Shown piece after piece: positions 21,580 through 33,937 of a stretch of DNA of 64,000 nt; positions within the stretch are counted from its first letter, which is position 1, and each line of letters begins with the position of its first letter. The DNA is taken from assembly GCF_005239225.2 (NCBI RefSeq), contig NC_133291.1:1426001-1490000 (forward strand), in the 5' to 3' direction. Both the position numbers and the translations under genes were made by a program. The notes beneath the pieces were generated by a model that worked only from the letters and a program-made list of their open reading frames with translations, was not told where the DNA came from and searched no databases. The stretch is from Populus alba (taxonomy: Eukaryota > Streptophyta > Magnoliopsida > Malpighiales > Salicaceae).

Positions 21580-23376
21580 CTGAGACAATGAAAATGCCTT
21601 TTGGTCGGTAGTCGAAACCTTCCGAATGTAATTCTAACTTTACTTTTACAAATAAAATAAATTTATAGAATGATGGTGAAAACCAGGTCAAACACAAGGC
21701 AAATTTCATTCAATCTTCCTACAACATACTGAAAAATAAAAAAGAACCGGGATTTGAATAAAAAATTAAAAACACAAAATTACTAAATTAATATGGCATT
21801 GGCGCTTAGTTCAAAGATCTAGACATTCATTCTCATAAATTTATTAATCAACAAAGTAAAATAAATATCCTTTCAATTCAAGAAAATATATTCGATGCCC
21901 TTTAAAGCTAAGAGGAATCGAGGAGATTATGAGTTAATTAATTACATAAAATTTTTTAATCAATTTCTTACCATCAATCAAATTTAATATTCAAAAGCAA
22001 CTTTAATTCACTCGACAGTAGCCTTAGAAGAAAAGTCTGTAAAATTTATTTGAAGCAATTGCTCAAAAGCTTGAACAATTTAACTTAGTGTAGTCCTCCA
22101 TAATAAATTAAAGTGATAGTTCCAGCAATCAAGCTCACTCCTTTGTTTCTTCTTATTCTAGTGTCCGACAACAATTGTGAATGGAAAGAAACTAGAAAAC
22201 ACGTATATATCATCTCAAAACAATTCCAGAAGCATGAACAGGAATCACTAGCATAATTATGAAATAAGGATAAATAAGTACTTGAATATGAAAGAATTAC
22301 AATGAAAACGTTACTTCTCACAACTTAATAATGGGGATGGTGTCTATTCCCCTTGAACCGAAAGCCAAAGTTTAGTTCATAGCTACTAGAAAATTAACAA
22401 ATAAAGAGAAAAATACGTTGTAGATAAGAATAAGAGAGTTGTTTATGACATGATTTGCTTCTTTTATTCCCTCCCTTAGCTGTTGTCTTTTGTTAGGATT
22501 CTTCTCCTGATCAGGAGTCCTTAATATTACATATTCCTTCTTCTTTATGTGGCCATTAAGATTGGTTAAATCCCTCAGAATTTGTGTTGAAAAATGACTC
22601 GCTGTTATAATAATTCTGCTGCAATTTAGACTCTATTGCCATTAAGACTTTGTTTTCTGACTTGGTTTCTTGTAATATTCGGCTATTCCAGCTGTATTCT
22701 TTCATTAACGAAATGTTAAAGACTTGATTTGCACTTTTCTTGGGTTCTATGGCCCATTGTTTCTATGTTAGACTCTCAATCATAGTGGGATGCTCCTCAT
22801 CGTTAGTTTTCTCATCAGATCAGGAGACCAATCTTGTCCTTTAACTTGTGCCTAAATGTTTGCCTTCAAATTGATTTTATATGAGTTGGCATCCCCCATA
22901 AAAGTTGTATTCCTGGATGTGTAGATGATTTTGAGCTTTGAATCGCATGACTTTAATATTCATAGCTCTAGACATGTTCATTTGAATCTGTAGTGTGAAA
23001 ACAGAGAATCCTGCTGCAAGTAGCATATTGACCCGATTTTGTAAGTCTGATTAGAGGTTCAAATGTACTCGAATTTTTGCCCATGATACCTTCCTGGAAA
23101 GCCTTATATGTGTATTTTAACTTTTATACTTCAAATGTTCACATTCTGAAATTATAACTCGATGAAAAACTTAATCAATAGACTTAATCAATAGACTAAT
23201 TTGAAGTCAATAATTCCTTTATTTCAAAATTCAAATTTAAATCTAAATTTAACCACAATTTTAAATAAAAATCACAATTTAAAACCTAAAAATTCTATAT
23301 CATAAATATAATTTCCAATTTAAAGTTTGAATGTCAAATAACAATCACAATCAGTAATTTTAATTAATGTATATCT
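21580..23376. other. Intergenic, no recognisable gene
   Basis: Second copy of the 16027-17650 sequence. At 23170-23199 a 14-bp word (TTAATCAATAGACT) occurs twice in tandem just before homology ends. Confidence 0.45.
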
Positions 23377-23384
23377 ATTACAAC

Positions 23385-24213
23385 TAGGGGTGATCATTTT
23401 CGGTTCGGTTCGGTTTTTACATATAAAAAACAACCAAACCGGTTTTTTTTTTGAAAAAAAAACCCGAAACCAAACCGAAACCGAGTCAAATCGACCGGTT
23501 TCAATCCGATCCGGTTCGATTCTTGATTTCAAAAAACCGAGAAAACCTATGCCTTGTTTCCTGAACCTTGTCACTATCAAACAAAACAAACCTAACAAGA
23601 TCTTGTTTGAGATTTAACTGGTATTGTTTGAGAAACAAAACAAACTTATGCCTCATTTCCTTAGCCTTGCCACCATCGAGATCCAGCAAATGGAAGTAGT
23701 GGTCTTCCTTTTCATTCTCAACAAGTTCAACAGTTCCCTTTCATCCATTCCTTTTCAACTTCTCATAATAATTCTTAGCTACAACAATCCAAGTCTTCCT
23801 CAACTACAAAGATCAACGTTCTCTCGCACTCAAGCCTAGCAAGATCCGCTACACCCAGATTCATCTTAGGATCAAGAGTCAAGAGGGTGCTGCTTCTAAG
23901 TCTAGGGAGAGGGACAAGGAGAGGCGAGGGGGCTGAGGGGGAGGGGGAGGCAGGGGGCTAGGGTTACTGGCTGGGGGGATAACTTTTTATATTTATAGTA
24001 CCATTTTCTATTTATAGTGCATTTTTTTTGAACCGGTTCGGTTCAGTCCGGGTTAACCGGTTCTTGCATTACAAAACCGAAACGCGAACCGAACCGGGAT
24101 TTTTTCTAACTATTCTAATCGGTTTGATCGGTTTTATTTTTCGGTTCGGTTTTTTCGGTTTTTATTTTATTTTATCGGTTTATTTGGTTTTTCGGTTTTT
24201 TTGCACACCCCTA
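23385..24213. mobile_element. Non-autonomous hAT-type DNA transposon (829 bp)
   Basis: Terminal inverted repeats TAGGGGTG...CACCCCTA are flanked by an exact 8-bp duplication ATTACAAC (23377-23384 and 24214-24221), the hallmark of hAT elements. Subterminal regions are packed with CGGTTCGGTT/AACCGAACCG motifs in both orientations, as in Ac/Ds-like elements. There is no transposase. The centre (about 23540-23990) is not repeat-like, includes a purine-rich GGGAGAGGGACAAGGAG stretch, and may be captured host DNA. No copy is present at the equivalent place in the other units. Confidence 0.85.
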
Positions 24214-24221
24214 ATTACAAC

Positions 24222-25978
24222 GATGTCAATCTCGTCCTTAAATACAAGGAAAACGCATATAATCATCTTATTTTTTCAATATAGCTTGTTCAATCAAGAT
24301 GAAGTATTTCTTAGCATTACATGACATGATTTCTAGAGTGCCACCACATGTCCCTTCTTTCTCCTCAAATCGCGAATTGCTAGAAAGTGACCCTTGTCTC
24401 TCTGTACACAAAGACAAAGGTGAATTTTAATTATAGTTATAAAACTAACTTGGTGATTTATAATTTTAGATAAGTTAATTTTTATTTTGAATTATTTTTT
24501 ATATTCACACAATTAAATTTAGTTAATTTAACTAATTTTCAGTTAAATATTAATAAAAAAACAACACAAAAACCTAAAATCAACTCAAAATAATTTTTTT
24601 TTCTAACTTTAGATCTAGTTTTTAAAACAAATGAAAAATCTAAGTTGAACTCTTTTTATTAAATAGAATATTTTAACATTAAAATTGATTTTTCTTGTTG
24701 GTCAATTTTCTCTCTCAAATTTAGCATTCTCTCTCACTTTTATTAAACTAGAAACTAAAAAGTAAAAGAAATAAATTTCTTTTACAAAAATTGAATTGAA
24801 AAGAACTATATTTACACGGCAAACTTGTAATGAAGTCTTGCTGCTTGACTTGTCTGTTTTCCCACACTGGAAATTCTAGAATAGGGCAATCCGTCCCCAT
24901 GCAGAAGAAGGAGCTCAAATTATCTCCCCAACAAAATAATACATAATTTTAAAAAAATCACGAATAAGGACATGATCTATATTAGCCTTCCACATTCATC
25001 TAAAGCAACATGTTAGCCTAATTTGAATGCAGCAACACGAAAGAAAGGCATAAATTAAGAAATTAAGGACCCATGGAGAAAACTTAATCAAAACTCCTTT
25101 CCTGGATAACAATAGTGTACTAAATCAAGTATAAAGACCGGGGCACATGAAAGAAACTCTTTATGAGGCTAAAATCTGGTTAAGAAATGAAGACCATCGA
25201 TCCGAACATAAACAAAACTTGCCTCTTTGATGATGTGTTCTTGTCTGCTACTCCGCCACTCTGTTGCGTTCCTGGTGGCTGTGAGGATTGAGGAAACAAA
25301 GCTCAACAGCTTGAGCTTGGAAAGAACGAAGAAAGGGCACCTGATTGCTTCTATCAGAGTTGGTGGTTGTGAGGGTCGAGTTGGAGATTTTGATTTTCAT
25401 TCCCGGGTGTCCGGTACGAGTAATGAGGATGAAAATAAATAATAATAATAAAAAAAATCAGACCCGTCGGTTTGGATTCGATCAAGCTGGATCGACAAAA
25501 TGAATTTCTAAAAAATTTATTCGGATTAAACGAATTTCACAAAATCAAAATCTTGAACAATTCAACTACAAACTTAGCTCGGATTATGGTACGTAATCTT
25601 AAAAATCGTTCTCTGTATTCCATTCTGTTGGTTCATGAAGCCAGTACCGTGGAGCTGAATTCTATATTTTGGTCAAACAAACAAGAGTTTTAATTCCATT
25701 CCACGCTCTAGTTTCTACCAAGGAAGACTTGACAAATACTTCAAGCACAGACAATGTAGTGGTCCATCGGGATTGTTGAGAACAAAGAGAAAAAAAAGAT
25801 GAGAATTTTTATGATTCCAACAATTTACTTTTTCAAAAATTAGAAAAACAACGTCTGGACGCGTTTCCAAACCAAACCTTAAACCCACTTAACGGGCAAA
25901 AAGACTTGCCCCGTTCAACAAGGAAGCTAAAATGTCGAGATTGGAAGGGAACTGCCCTGCAGGAGTGCTATATAAACA
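24222..25978. other. Unit I/II junction and 5' flank of MMP-A3
   Basis: AT-rich DNA to about 24770, then MMP-A type upstream sequence. From 24882 it repeats base 1 onward almost exactly, including the two small unassigned open frames (25227-25442, 25472-25693). Confidence 0.7.
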
Positions 25979-25986
25979 AGCCAGAT
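25979..25986 (+). promoter_or_regulatory. TATA box of MMP-A3
   Basis: TATATAAA, with the ATG at 26055. Confidence 0.75.
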
Positions 25987-26054
25987 TATCAATGTCTAGC
26001 ATCCATAAGTTCTCCTCTCGAACCCACAAGTGAAGGAGAGTCCTGGATTTGATC

Positions 26055-26993
26055 ATGTCTACAATGACAGCTAGAAGTTTTCCGATTTTTGTAGCCATTT
26101 TACTTCTTGTCGCGATGCAATCACGCACCATCCAATCAAAACCAAGTGGAGATCCTTTTGGGTTCATCAAACACCTGGAGGGATGCCACAAGAATGAATC
26201 TGTCAAAGGGCTTCAGGAGCTCAAAAGATATCTTGAGAAATTTGGATACCTGAACTATGGTCATCAAGGAAAGAAGGGCCATGACCATGCCAATGACGAT
26301 GAGTTCGATGATCTTTTAGAGTCTGCAGTCAAGGCATACCAGCAGAACCATCATTTGAACGTTACAGGAAGCCTAGACAACAGTACAGTGCACGAAATGA
26401 TGCAGCCTCGATGTGGCGTGCCAGATGTTGTCAATGGCACAAAGCATTACCATACTCACAAGTCCATCCACACACTGGCTCACTACAATTTCATTCCTGG
26501 AAATCCTAGATGGACAAAAAGGCAACTGACGTACACGTTTCGTTCCAGTGTCCAAGTCCCGGCTGCACAGAACATAAGGTCCATCTGCGCAAAAGCTTTT
26601 CAAAGATGGGCACAGGTCACCGAATTCACTTTTCAGGAAGTTACCGGTAGCTCCCCTGCAGATATTGTAATCGGATTCCATCGCGGAGACCATAACGATG
26701 GTTCCGCCTTCGACGGTCCTCAAGGGGTCTTAGCCCATGCTACTTCACCAGCTAGGAATGCAATTTTCCATTTCGATGCGGATGAAAATTGGAGTGAAAA
26801 CCCAGGACCTAACCAGATGGACCTGGAATCTGTAGCCGTGCATGAAATAGGACATCTTCTCGGTCTCGACCACAATGATGATCCAAATGCCGATGCCATC
26901 ATGTCTTCCAGAATTTCTTTTGGGATTGCGAAAAGGGATTTGCGTGCGGATGATATTCAGGGCGTACGAGCTTTATACGGATTCGCTAATTGA
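26055..26993 (+). CDS. MMP: Matrixin-type metalloproteinase, MMP-A3 (312 aa)
   Basis: Intact first-type copy of unit II. It has DADENW like A1, but Asp77 (HDHAN) like its unit neighbour A4. Its post-Met-turn loop SRISFGIAKRD is a hybrid: SRISFG as in second-type copies, then IAKRD as in A1. This mosaic points to gene conversion between first- and second-type genes. Catalytic and switch motifs are unchanged. Confidence 0.95.
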   Translation: MSTMTARSFPIFVAILLLVAMQSRTIQSKPSGDPFGFIKHLEGCHKNESVKGLQELKRYLEKFGYLNYGHQGKKGHDHANDDEFDDLLESAVKAYQQNHHLNVTGSLDNSTVHEMMQPRCGVPDVVNGTKHYHTHKSIHTLAHYNFIPGNPRWTKRQLTYTFRSSVQVPAAQNIRSICAKAFQRWAQVTEFTFQEVTGSSPADIVIGFHRGDHNDGSAFDGPQGVLAHATSPARNAIFHFDADENWSENPGPNQMDLESVAVHEIGHLLGLDHNDDPNADAIMSSRISFGIAKRDLRADDIQGVRALYGFAN

Positions 26994-28646
26994 AGCACGT
27001 ACGAAGGGAGAATGATGCTTGCAGTTTCTATTATCTAAATTAAGAATAAATTTCCATCAGTTTCCAGTTACGAATTTGTGTTTAATTAGGCCATCCTGAT
27101 CGATCTTAGAGAGGTGGTTAGAGTCTTTATTTGCAAAGTATCTCCTTGCAAGCCTAAGACTGTTTTGTAAACCATTTCTTCGAGATTGTAAATAAATTAT
27201 GTTTGCAAAATACAAATAAACGCTGATTATTTGGACGAGTCTCTTCAAGGTCTATTTGTGCAGCCAGCCGCCTGCTGTCTGTGTCACAGAGCATTACCGC
27301 AGGCATAATAATTCCGTCCATACTGTACTCTATATTTTCATTCGACGAAACCCAAGATGTCCACCAGAGAAAAGACATTTAGTGTATAGGAATTAGGATT
27401 GGTTCTAGCTAGTGGTCAAGTCCATCGCACAGACGCACACAGAGCATAACGTCTATCAGCTGCAATCTGTGGAGAAGCCTTTCAAATACAGAGACAAGTT
27501 TGCCCAATTTGTTTTGATAATGCACAAATTGAATTGCCATATGCAAACCCTCTCTCCCCCACAACTCGAACAATCATTATTTTTTTTCATTGAACACTTC
27601 CACGGATTTTTTCTTGGCTTGGTGCGAGCAACAAAGTACAAACATAGCTATCTTGCTTATACTGAACAAGAAGACCACCTCAGCTTAACTATGAATTATC
27701 CCTCTTGTATTATTTGGATATCGTTTCAAGGCACTTGAGCCATTAAAAACGGTGAGCATGAACCCTATGAACTATTTTCTTTATTTAAAGAAAAAAATCA
27801 TTACAAATAATTACCTATTCTCTCGAGGTATTATTTTTAATTGCTAGGTAAACTGCATGCTTTCATCATCGTTATCTAGAATCTGAATCTAAAGAAAGGC
27901 TATAAGAAAAAAAATAATCTCATGAACAGATAGGTATGGATATGAGTGACCTGTTTTAAGAACCAATCAAGAAAAAAATTAATCTCACGCATGAAAACTT
28001 TCTCTGATACCTGACCGATGGAGAAAATAATAATTGAGTGATGTGGAATGGTTTTAGGCTTTCAGCCGCACATTATAACGAAAAGGCTAAAAAATATCAT
28101 CACATCACACTATATATTGATTCCAGTCTATTCAACTTATGAAAGAGGAACCTTCATCATCAACAAATACAATATTTGTGAAGAAATTTTAAAATTATTT
28201 TATTATATTGAAAGAAACAAAATATTTCTGTTTTGAAGTGAAATTTGTATAATTGGTCCAATAATAACGAAAACCTCTACATCACTACGTAGTTTCAATC
28301 AATTCATGAATTCAGTATATTCAACTTTTTGTTTTCCTTTATCTATTGGTAAATTTATCAGTAATTTTATTATTAATAAATTAAAAATCACCGATAATAA
28401 TTTTTTTAATGAAATATTTCTGTCCGTGAATAAATGTAAATGTAATGATTCTGTTAGTGTCACGATGTTCAATAATTGAAAGAATTCAGTCCATACATGA
28501 CAATATCCATGGAAAAGTTGAAAACCATACCTTAACATCTCTGATTGAAATGTTAAAACGTCAACGACATGTTAGCTTTCTGTCAATTTATTCTTGAAAA
28601 AACATAATGGATACCCTTAGGAGATCATATCTTCTGGTTGGGGCAC
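26994..28646. other. MMP-A3 3' flank to MMP-B2 promoter
   Basis: Same content as 2114-3720, but keeps about 40 bp (27526-27567) that A1's flank has lost between GATAATG and AACAATC. No gene is seen. Confidence 0.6.
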
Positions 28647-28656
28647 TATATATTTA
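28647..28656 (+). promoter_or_regulatory. TATA box of MMP-B2
   Basis: TATATATTTA, 73 bp before the ATG. Confidence 0.7.
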
Positions 28657-28719
28657 TGTACGTGGAGTTTCATGTTCATACCTGAAGAAGTCCTAACCAA
28701 TTGAAAGAGGCTTCCAAGT

Positions 28720-29646
28720 ATGGCAGAAAAAACCTTCAAATTTCTAGTATCCCTTTTTCTTCTCCTAGTGATTCTGATAAAATTTGTCCAGTCAGAACCA
28801 ACTGGGCACCATCCATTCAAATCCATCCTGAACCTTGTGGAAAGCCAAAAAGGTCAATCTGTTTCCAAGCTGCACCTTGTAAAACAGTATCTGAAGAAAT
28901 TTGGATACTTGGATTATGATCTTTCAAGTAACAAGAACCTGAACCAGGTTGACGATGACGAGTTCGATGACCATTTGGAGTCTGCAATCAGAACCTATCA
29001 GCAAAACTTTCATTTGGAAGTCACTGGAAGGCTAGACAAACATACAGTGAATCAAATGATGAAGCCTAGATGTGGCGTGGCTGATATCTTCAATAGCACA
29101 AAGCACCGCAATACTTCCAAGTCTTCTGATGGGGTGGCCAATGCTGACTATTCGTTCTTCCCCGGAGCCCCCAGATGGTCCAAAAAGCATTTGAAGTACA
29201 CGTTTGGCGCAACCGTCCAGGTCGCCGGTGCAGAGAGTATAAGGTCTGTTTGCAAACAATCCTTTCAAAAATGGGCACAAGTTACTGACTTCTCGTTCGA
29301 AGAAGTGCCTAATTCTGCCGATGCTGATATTAAAATCGCCTTTTACCAACTAGACCACGGAGATGATGAACCATTTGATGGCCCTGGAGGAATCTTTGCC
29401 CATGGTTTTAGACCAACAATCGGGATTCTACATTTTGATGCTGATGAAACTTGGAGCAGCAATCCTGGACGTCTAGAGCTAGACCTGGAATCCGTCGCCG
29501 TGCATGAAATAGGTCACTTACTCGGGCTTGGTCACAGCGGAGACCATCAAGATGCAATCATGTATCCATACTTTGATTATGGAAAGATAAAAAGGAGTCT
29601 GCAAGAGGATGACATCGAAGGTATCCGTGACCTCTATGGACTTTGA
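28720..29646 (+). CDS. MMP: Matrixin-type metalloproteinase, MMP-B2 (308 aa)
   Basis: Intact copy of MMP-B. It differs from B1 at few residues: Asp98 and Arg108 are both His, and one Ser in the post-switch linker is Thr (NTSKSS). FTFEEV reads FSFEEV, and GMLHF reads GILHF. All zinc, switch and Met-turn residues are conserved, and the signal peptide is identical. Confidence 0.95.
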   Translation: MAEKTFKFLVSLFLLLVILIKFVQSEPTGHHPFKSILNLVESQKGQSVSKLHLVKQYLKKFGYLDYDLSSNKNLNQVDDDEFDDHLESAIRTYQQNFHLEVTGRLDKHTVNQMMKPRCGVADIFNSTKHRNTSKSSDGVANADYSFFPGAPRWSKKHLKYTFGATVQVAGAESIRSVCKQSFQKWAQVTDFSFEEVPNSADADIKIAFYQLDHGDDEPFDGPGGIFAHGFRPTIGILHFDADETWSSNPGRLELDLESVAVHEIGHLLGLGHSGDHQDAIMYPYFDYGKIKRSLQEDDIEGIRDLYGL

Positions 29647-31384
29647 TTAAAAGCCACATATAACTAAAAGATTATTATGGCCTGTTGTTGTATTAGCAAA
29701 TAAAGGATTTGTAAGTGGATTTTAAAATATGTGAAGAAGTCACTTCCATATAATCTTATCTCCTTGTAATCGTAGAATAATTGCAATTGAAGTTTTCCAG
29801 CCTGCATGTTTCTTTCTAGATATAATTAGTGTTCAGGAAATTTGGAGTTTGACAAAAGCCTATTTTGCTAACCAGATTTTAATTTTTCGAGTTCTGCAAT
29901 CAACCAAAAGTGCAGTGGCAATTAGAATATGCTCCTTATATATATATATATATGAACTTGCACATCACACTAAAATGTGATTTACTTCACAGCTGATACA
30001 TTAAAAATTAATTTCACTAACCACATTCTTCTCTATCACATAAGCTCGAAAAAAAAATCTTTAAAAAATAAGAATAAGTTTGATAAATAATGTATTTTCA
30101 CCGACTCAAATTGAATAAATTTTGAAATTTATTTTAAATAAAAAGATTTACTAGAAAAAAAAAAATCGATTAAATTACTTAAATAGTGGAAATCAATTCC
30201 AGCATAAAATTGGTTTCGAAAGGCAGCAAAGGTATAACAATAATTTGACTCATCGAGCCACTAGAGATGATTATCTCCGTTGACTCATTAACGGCTGTTA
30301 ATTAATACTGGAGTGTGGGCCTCTAATTCCCTTTTCTGTTTTCTGCACCTACTTGGGCTGAAGTAGAGCCCATACACCTGCCTTTCTGTAAGGTTTTTTT
30401 TTTGGTGAAAACCCAGATTCAACGTCTAAAAAGATTGTTACTGGATAAAAGCCCAACTGCAACACTGAGCAAAATGGGTTAGCCAGTAAAGAAAGGGAAA
30501 AAAAAAATTGTTAGAAAGAATTTGAAGCTGGTGTTTAGGATTGTACTAGTTAGTTGTGGTTTAAAGTTTAGTATTTTTAAAAAAATATATTAAAATAATT
30601 TTTTTAATTTTTAAAAATTATTTTTGAGATCAACATATTAAAATAATCTAAAAATAATAATTTTTAATAAAATAATTTTATTTTATTTTAAAAAAATATA
30701 ATTTTAACAAAAATACATCTTTAAATCAATCCAGAATTACTATGTCAACTCATGCAGACTAACAAATAGAAGAAAATAATATTTTTTTGACAAAAATTGA
30801 ATTGAGAAACTATGTTTACACGGAAAACTCGTAATGAAGACTTGCTACTTGACTTGTCTGTTTTCCCACACTGTGGAAATTCTAGAACATGGCTCAAATT
30901 CTCTCCCCAACACATTAATACATAATTAGAAAACAAAGGCATAAGGAATCCATGGAGAAAACTTAATCAAAACCCCTTTCCTGGATAACAATAGTATACA
31001 TGAAATATTGATACAAGAAACTCAACAGCTCGAGCTTGGAAAGAACGAAGAAAGGACTCATGAATTCAATATTTTGGCCAAACAAACAAGAGTTTTAATT
31101 CCATATTCCATGCTCTAGGTTCTAGCAAGGAAGACTTGACAAATACTACAATCAGAGACAATTTAGTGGTCCATCGGAAGAATTAAAACTTATGAAAAAC
31201 AAAGAGAAAAAAAAGGAGAGAATTTTTATGATTCCAACAATTTACTTTTTCAAAATTTAGAAAAACAACGTCTGGACGCGTTTCCAAACCAAACCTTAAA
31301 CCCTCTTAACGGGCAAAAAGACTTCCCCGTTCAACAAGGAAGCTAAAATGTCGAGATTGGAAGGGAACTGCCCTGCAGGAGTGC
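29647..31384. other. MMP-B2 3' flank to MMP-A4 promoter; orphan promoter deleted
   Basis: Matches 4721-6864, except that GCAATTAGAA (29918-29927) runs straight into TATGCTCC. The 480 bp or so that holds the orphan MMP-B promoter in units I and III is missing. Confidence 0.7.
30531..30723. repeat. MITE-like relic, unit II copy
   Basis: Orthologue of 6071-6262, with small indels in its A- and T-runs. Confidence 0.4.
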
Positions 31385-31392
31385 TATATAAA
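31385..31392 (+). promoter_or_regulatory. TATA box of MMP-A4
   Basis: TATATAAA, with the ATG at 31471. Confidence 0.75.
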
Positions 31393-31470
31393 CAAGCCAG
31401 ATTATCAATGTCTAGCATCCATAAGTTCTCCTCTCGAACCCACAAGTGAAGGAGAGTCCTGGATTTGATC

Positions 31471-32409
31471 ATGTCTACAATGACAGCTAGAAGTTTTCCG
31501 ATTTTTGTAGCCATTTTACTTCTTGTCGCGATGCAATCACGCACCATCCAATCAAAACCGAGTGGAGATCCTTTTGGGTTCATCAAACACCTGGAGGGAT
31601 GCCACAAGAATGAATCTGTCAAAGGGCTTCAGGAGCTCAAAAGATATCTTGAGAAATTTGGATACCTGAACTATGGTCATCAAGGAAAGAAGGGCCATGA
31701 CCATGCCAATGACGATGAGTTCGATGATCTTTTAGAGTCTGCAGTCAAGGCATACCAGCAGAACCATCATTTGAACGTTACAGGAAGCCTAGACAACAGT
31801 ACAGTGCACGAAATGATGCAGCCTCGATGTGGCGTGCCAGATGTTGTCAATGGCACAAAGCATTACCATACTCACAAGTCCATCCACACACTGGCTCACT
31901 ACAATTTCATTCCTGGAAATCCTAGATGGACAAAAAGGCAACTGACGTACACGTTTCGTTCCAGTGTCCAAGTCCCGGCTGCACAGAACATAAGGTCCAT
32001 CTGCGCAAAAGCTTTTCAAAGATGGGCTCAGGTCACCGAATTCACTTTTCAGGAAGTTACCGGTAGCTCCCCTGCAGATATTGTAATCGGATTCCATCGC
32101 GGAGACCATAACGATGGTTCCGCCTTCGACGGTCCTCAAGGGGTCTTAGCCCATGCTACTTCACCAGCTAGGAATGCAATTTTCCATTTCGATGCCGAAG
32201 AAAATTGGAGTGAAAACCCAGGACCTAACCAGATGGACCTGGAATCTGTAGCCGTGCATGAAATAGGACATCTTCTCGGTCTCGACCACAATGATGATCC
32301 AAATGCCGATGCCATCATGTCTTCCAGAATTTCTTTTGGGATTACGAAAAGGGATTTGCGTGCGGATGATATTCAGGGTGTACGAGCTTTATACGGATTC
32401 GCTAATTGA
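31471..32409 (+). CDS. MMP: Matrixin-type metalloproteinase, MMP-A4 (312 aa)
   Basis: Intact second-type copy of unit II: DAEENW and loop SRISFGITKRD as in A2, but Asp77 as in A3. Its 3' flank holds the empty insertion site of the LTR seen in unit I (a single ATTTG at about 32618-32622). Confidence 0.95.
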   Translation: MSTMTARSFPIFVAILLLVAMQSRTIQSKPSGDPFGFIKHLEGCHKNESVKGLQELKRYLEKFGYLNYGHQGKKGHDHANDDEFDDLLESAVKAYQQNHHLNVTGSLDNSTVHEMMQPRCGVPDVVNGTKHYHTHKSIHTLAHYNFIPGNPRWTKRQLTYTFRSSVQVPAAQNIRSICAKAFQRWAQVTEFTFQEVTGSSPADIVIGFHRGDHNDGSAFDGPQGVLAHATSPARNAIFHFDAEENWSENPGPNQMDLESVAVHEIGHLLGLDHNDDPNADAIMSSRISFGITKRDLRADDIQGVRALYGFAN

Positions 32410-33767
32410 AGCACGTATGAAAGGAGAATGATGCTTGCAGTTTCTATTATCTAAATTAAGAATAAATTTCCATCAGTTTCTAGTTACGAATTTGTGTTTA
32501 ATTAGGCCATCCTGATCGATCTTAGAGAGGTGGTTAGAGTCTTTATTTGCAAAGTAGGAAACCATTTCTTTGAGATTGTAAATAAATTATGTTGGCAAAA
32601 TACAAATAAAAGCTGATTATTTGGACGAGTCTCTTCAAGGTCTATTTGTGCAGCCAGCCGCCTGCTGTCTGTGTCACAGAGCATTACCGCAGGCATAATA
32701 ATTCCGTCCATACTGTACTCTATATTTTCATCCGACGAAACCCAAGATGTCCACCAGAGAAAAGGCATTTAATTAATGTATGTGAATTGGGATCGGTTCT
32801 AGTCTCCAAGTCCATCGCACACAGAGCATAGCGTTTATCAGCTGTAATCTGTGGACAAGCCTTTCAAATCTAGAAACAAGTTTGCCCAATTTGTTTTGAT
32901 ATGGCACAAATTGAACACGTCCACGCATGAAAACTTTCTCTTAATTATACCTGACCGATGGAGAAAATAATATTTGAGTTTCTTCCAAAATTATTATTAT
33001 TTTTTAAAAAATCAGATAAAAAAATTAAAGAGAAAAAACAACAACCGGCAATTTGATAAGAAGAGGTTGAGAAGGGTTGCTGTAAGAACTAAACTCAGAT
33101 TTTGAATAAAATTGAAAGCTTAATTGCACCTTATTATACTCAAGATCAAAAGACAATTGAGATTTCAGGATAAATTAAATGATTATCAGACGAATTTGTA
33201 TAAAAATTAAGTGCGAATTTAATTAGATTTATAATAAATCTATTTGATTTAATCATGAGCCCGATTAAAGTTTTAATTAAGTTTAACAATTAATTTGGAT
33301 CAAATTAAAATATATAATTAGGTGTAAAGACTTTATTATACTTTTAATTTTTCAAATAAAAACATGCTATGATAAAAAAATAAAAACATATGTATCATCT
33401 TTATATTACAAAGACAAATTGAAAAAACAATAAGCTGAGTGCCCAAAATAAGCATCATGTCTATGCCGATACCACAAAGAATCAGTTTAAAATGAACATG
33501 TAGTGGTCACAAACAGTCAGAAGCAGTATTGGGTGCTTGAATACCACACTCGATGGACAATTTGAAGCAAATACGATAACTAAAATGTGATACAAATACA
33601 TGTAGAGCATGAATACACCTCTAAATGAACTTTGAGAAGGTAACAAAAGCTTCTTAGGAGCTTAGCCAAGAAATTCACCTCCAGAATTTTCACATATTTA
33701 TAAATCTTGCAGCCAAATCTTCCAAAACAATCCCTTCAGATGCGGCGAAAAATGCTAGCACATGGCT
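32410..33767. other. MMP-A4 3' flank with a unit II deletion junction
   Basis: Follows unit I sequence 10815-11570. At about 33356-33400 it jumps to sequence matching about 17770 of unit I, removing about 6.2 kb that there contains the first antisense relic, GRP1 and RNR2 copy 1. Confidence 0.7.
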
Positions 33768-33937
33768 TACAAAGAGTTTCTTCCAAAACAATCTCCACTT
33801 GGTTTTGATTGAATAGTGTGTGATTGCATCACAACAAGACGAAAAAATGGCTATAAAAAATTGGAAAGGTTGTAGCTGTCGTTGTAGACATAGAATTGAG
33901 GACTCCCCTTCAGCTGTCGGGTTTGAGTGGAGAACTC
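33768..33937 (-). pseudogene. Antisense MMP-A relic (signal peptide), unit II copy
   Basis: Orthologue of the 18162 relic. Two A-runs have gained one base each (near 33842 and 33855), so the short signal-peptide frame is broken here. Confidence 0.75.
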
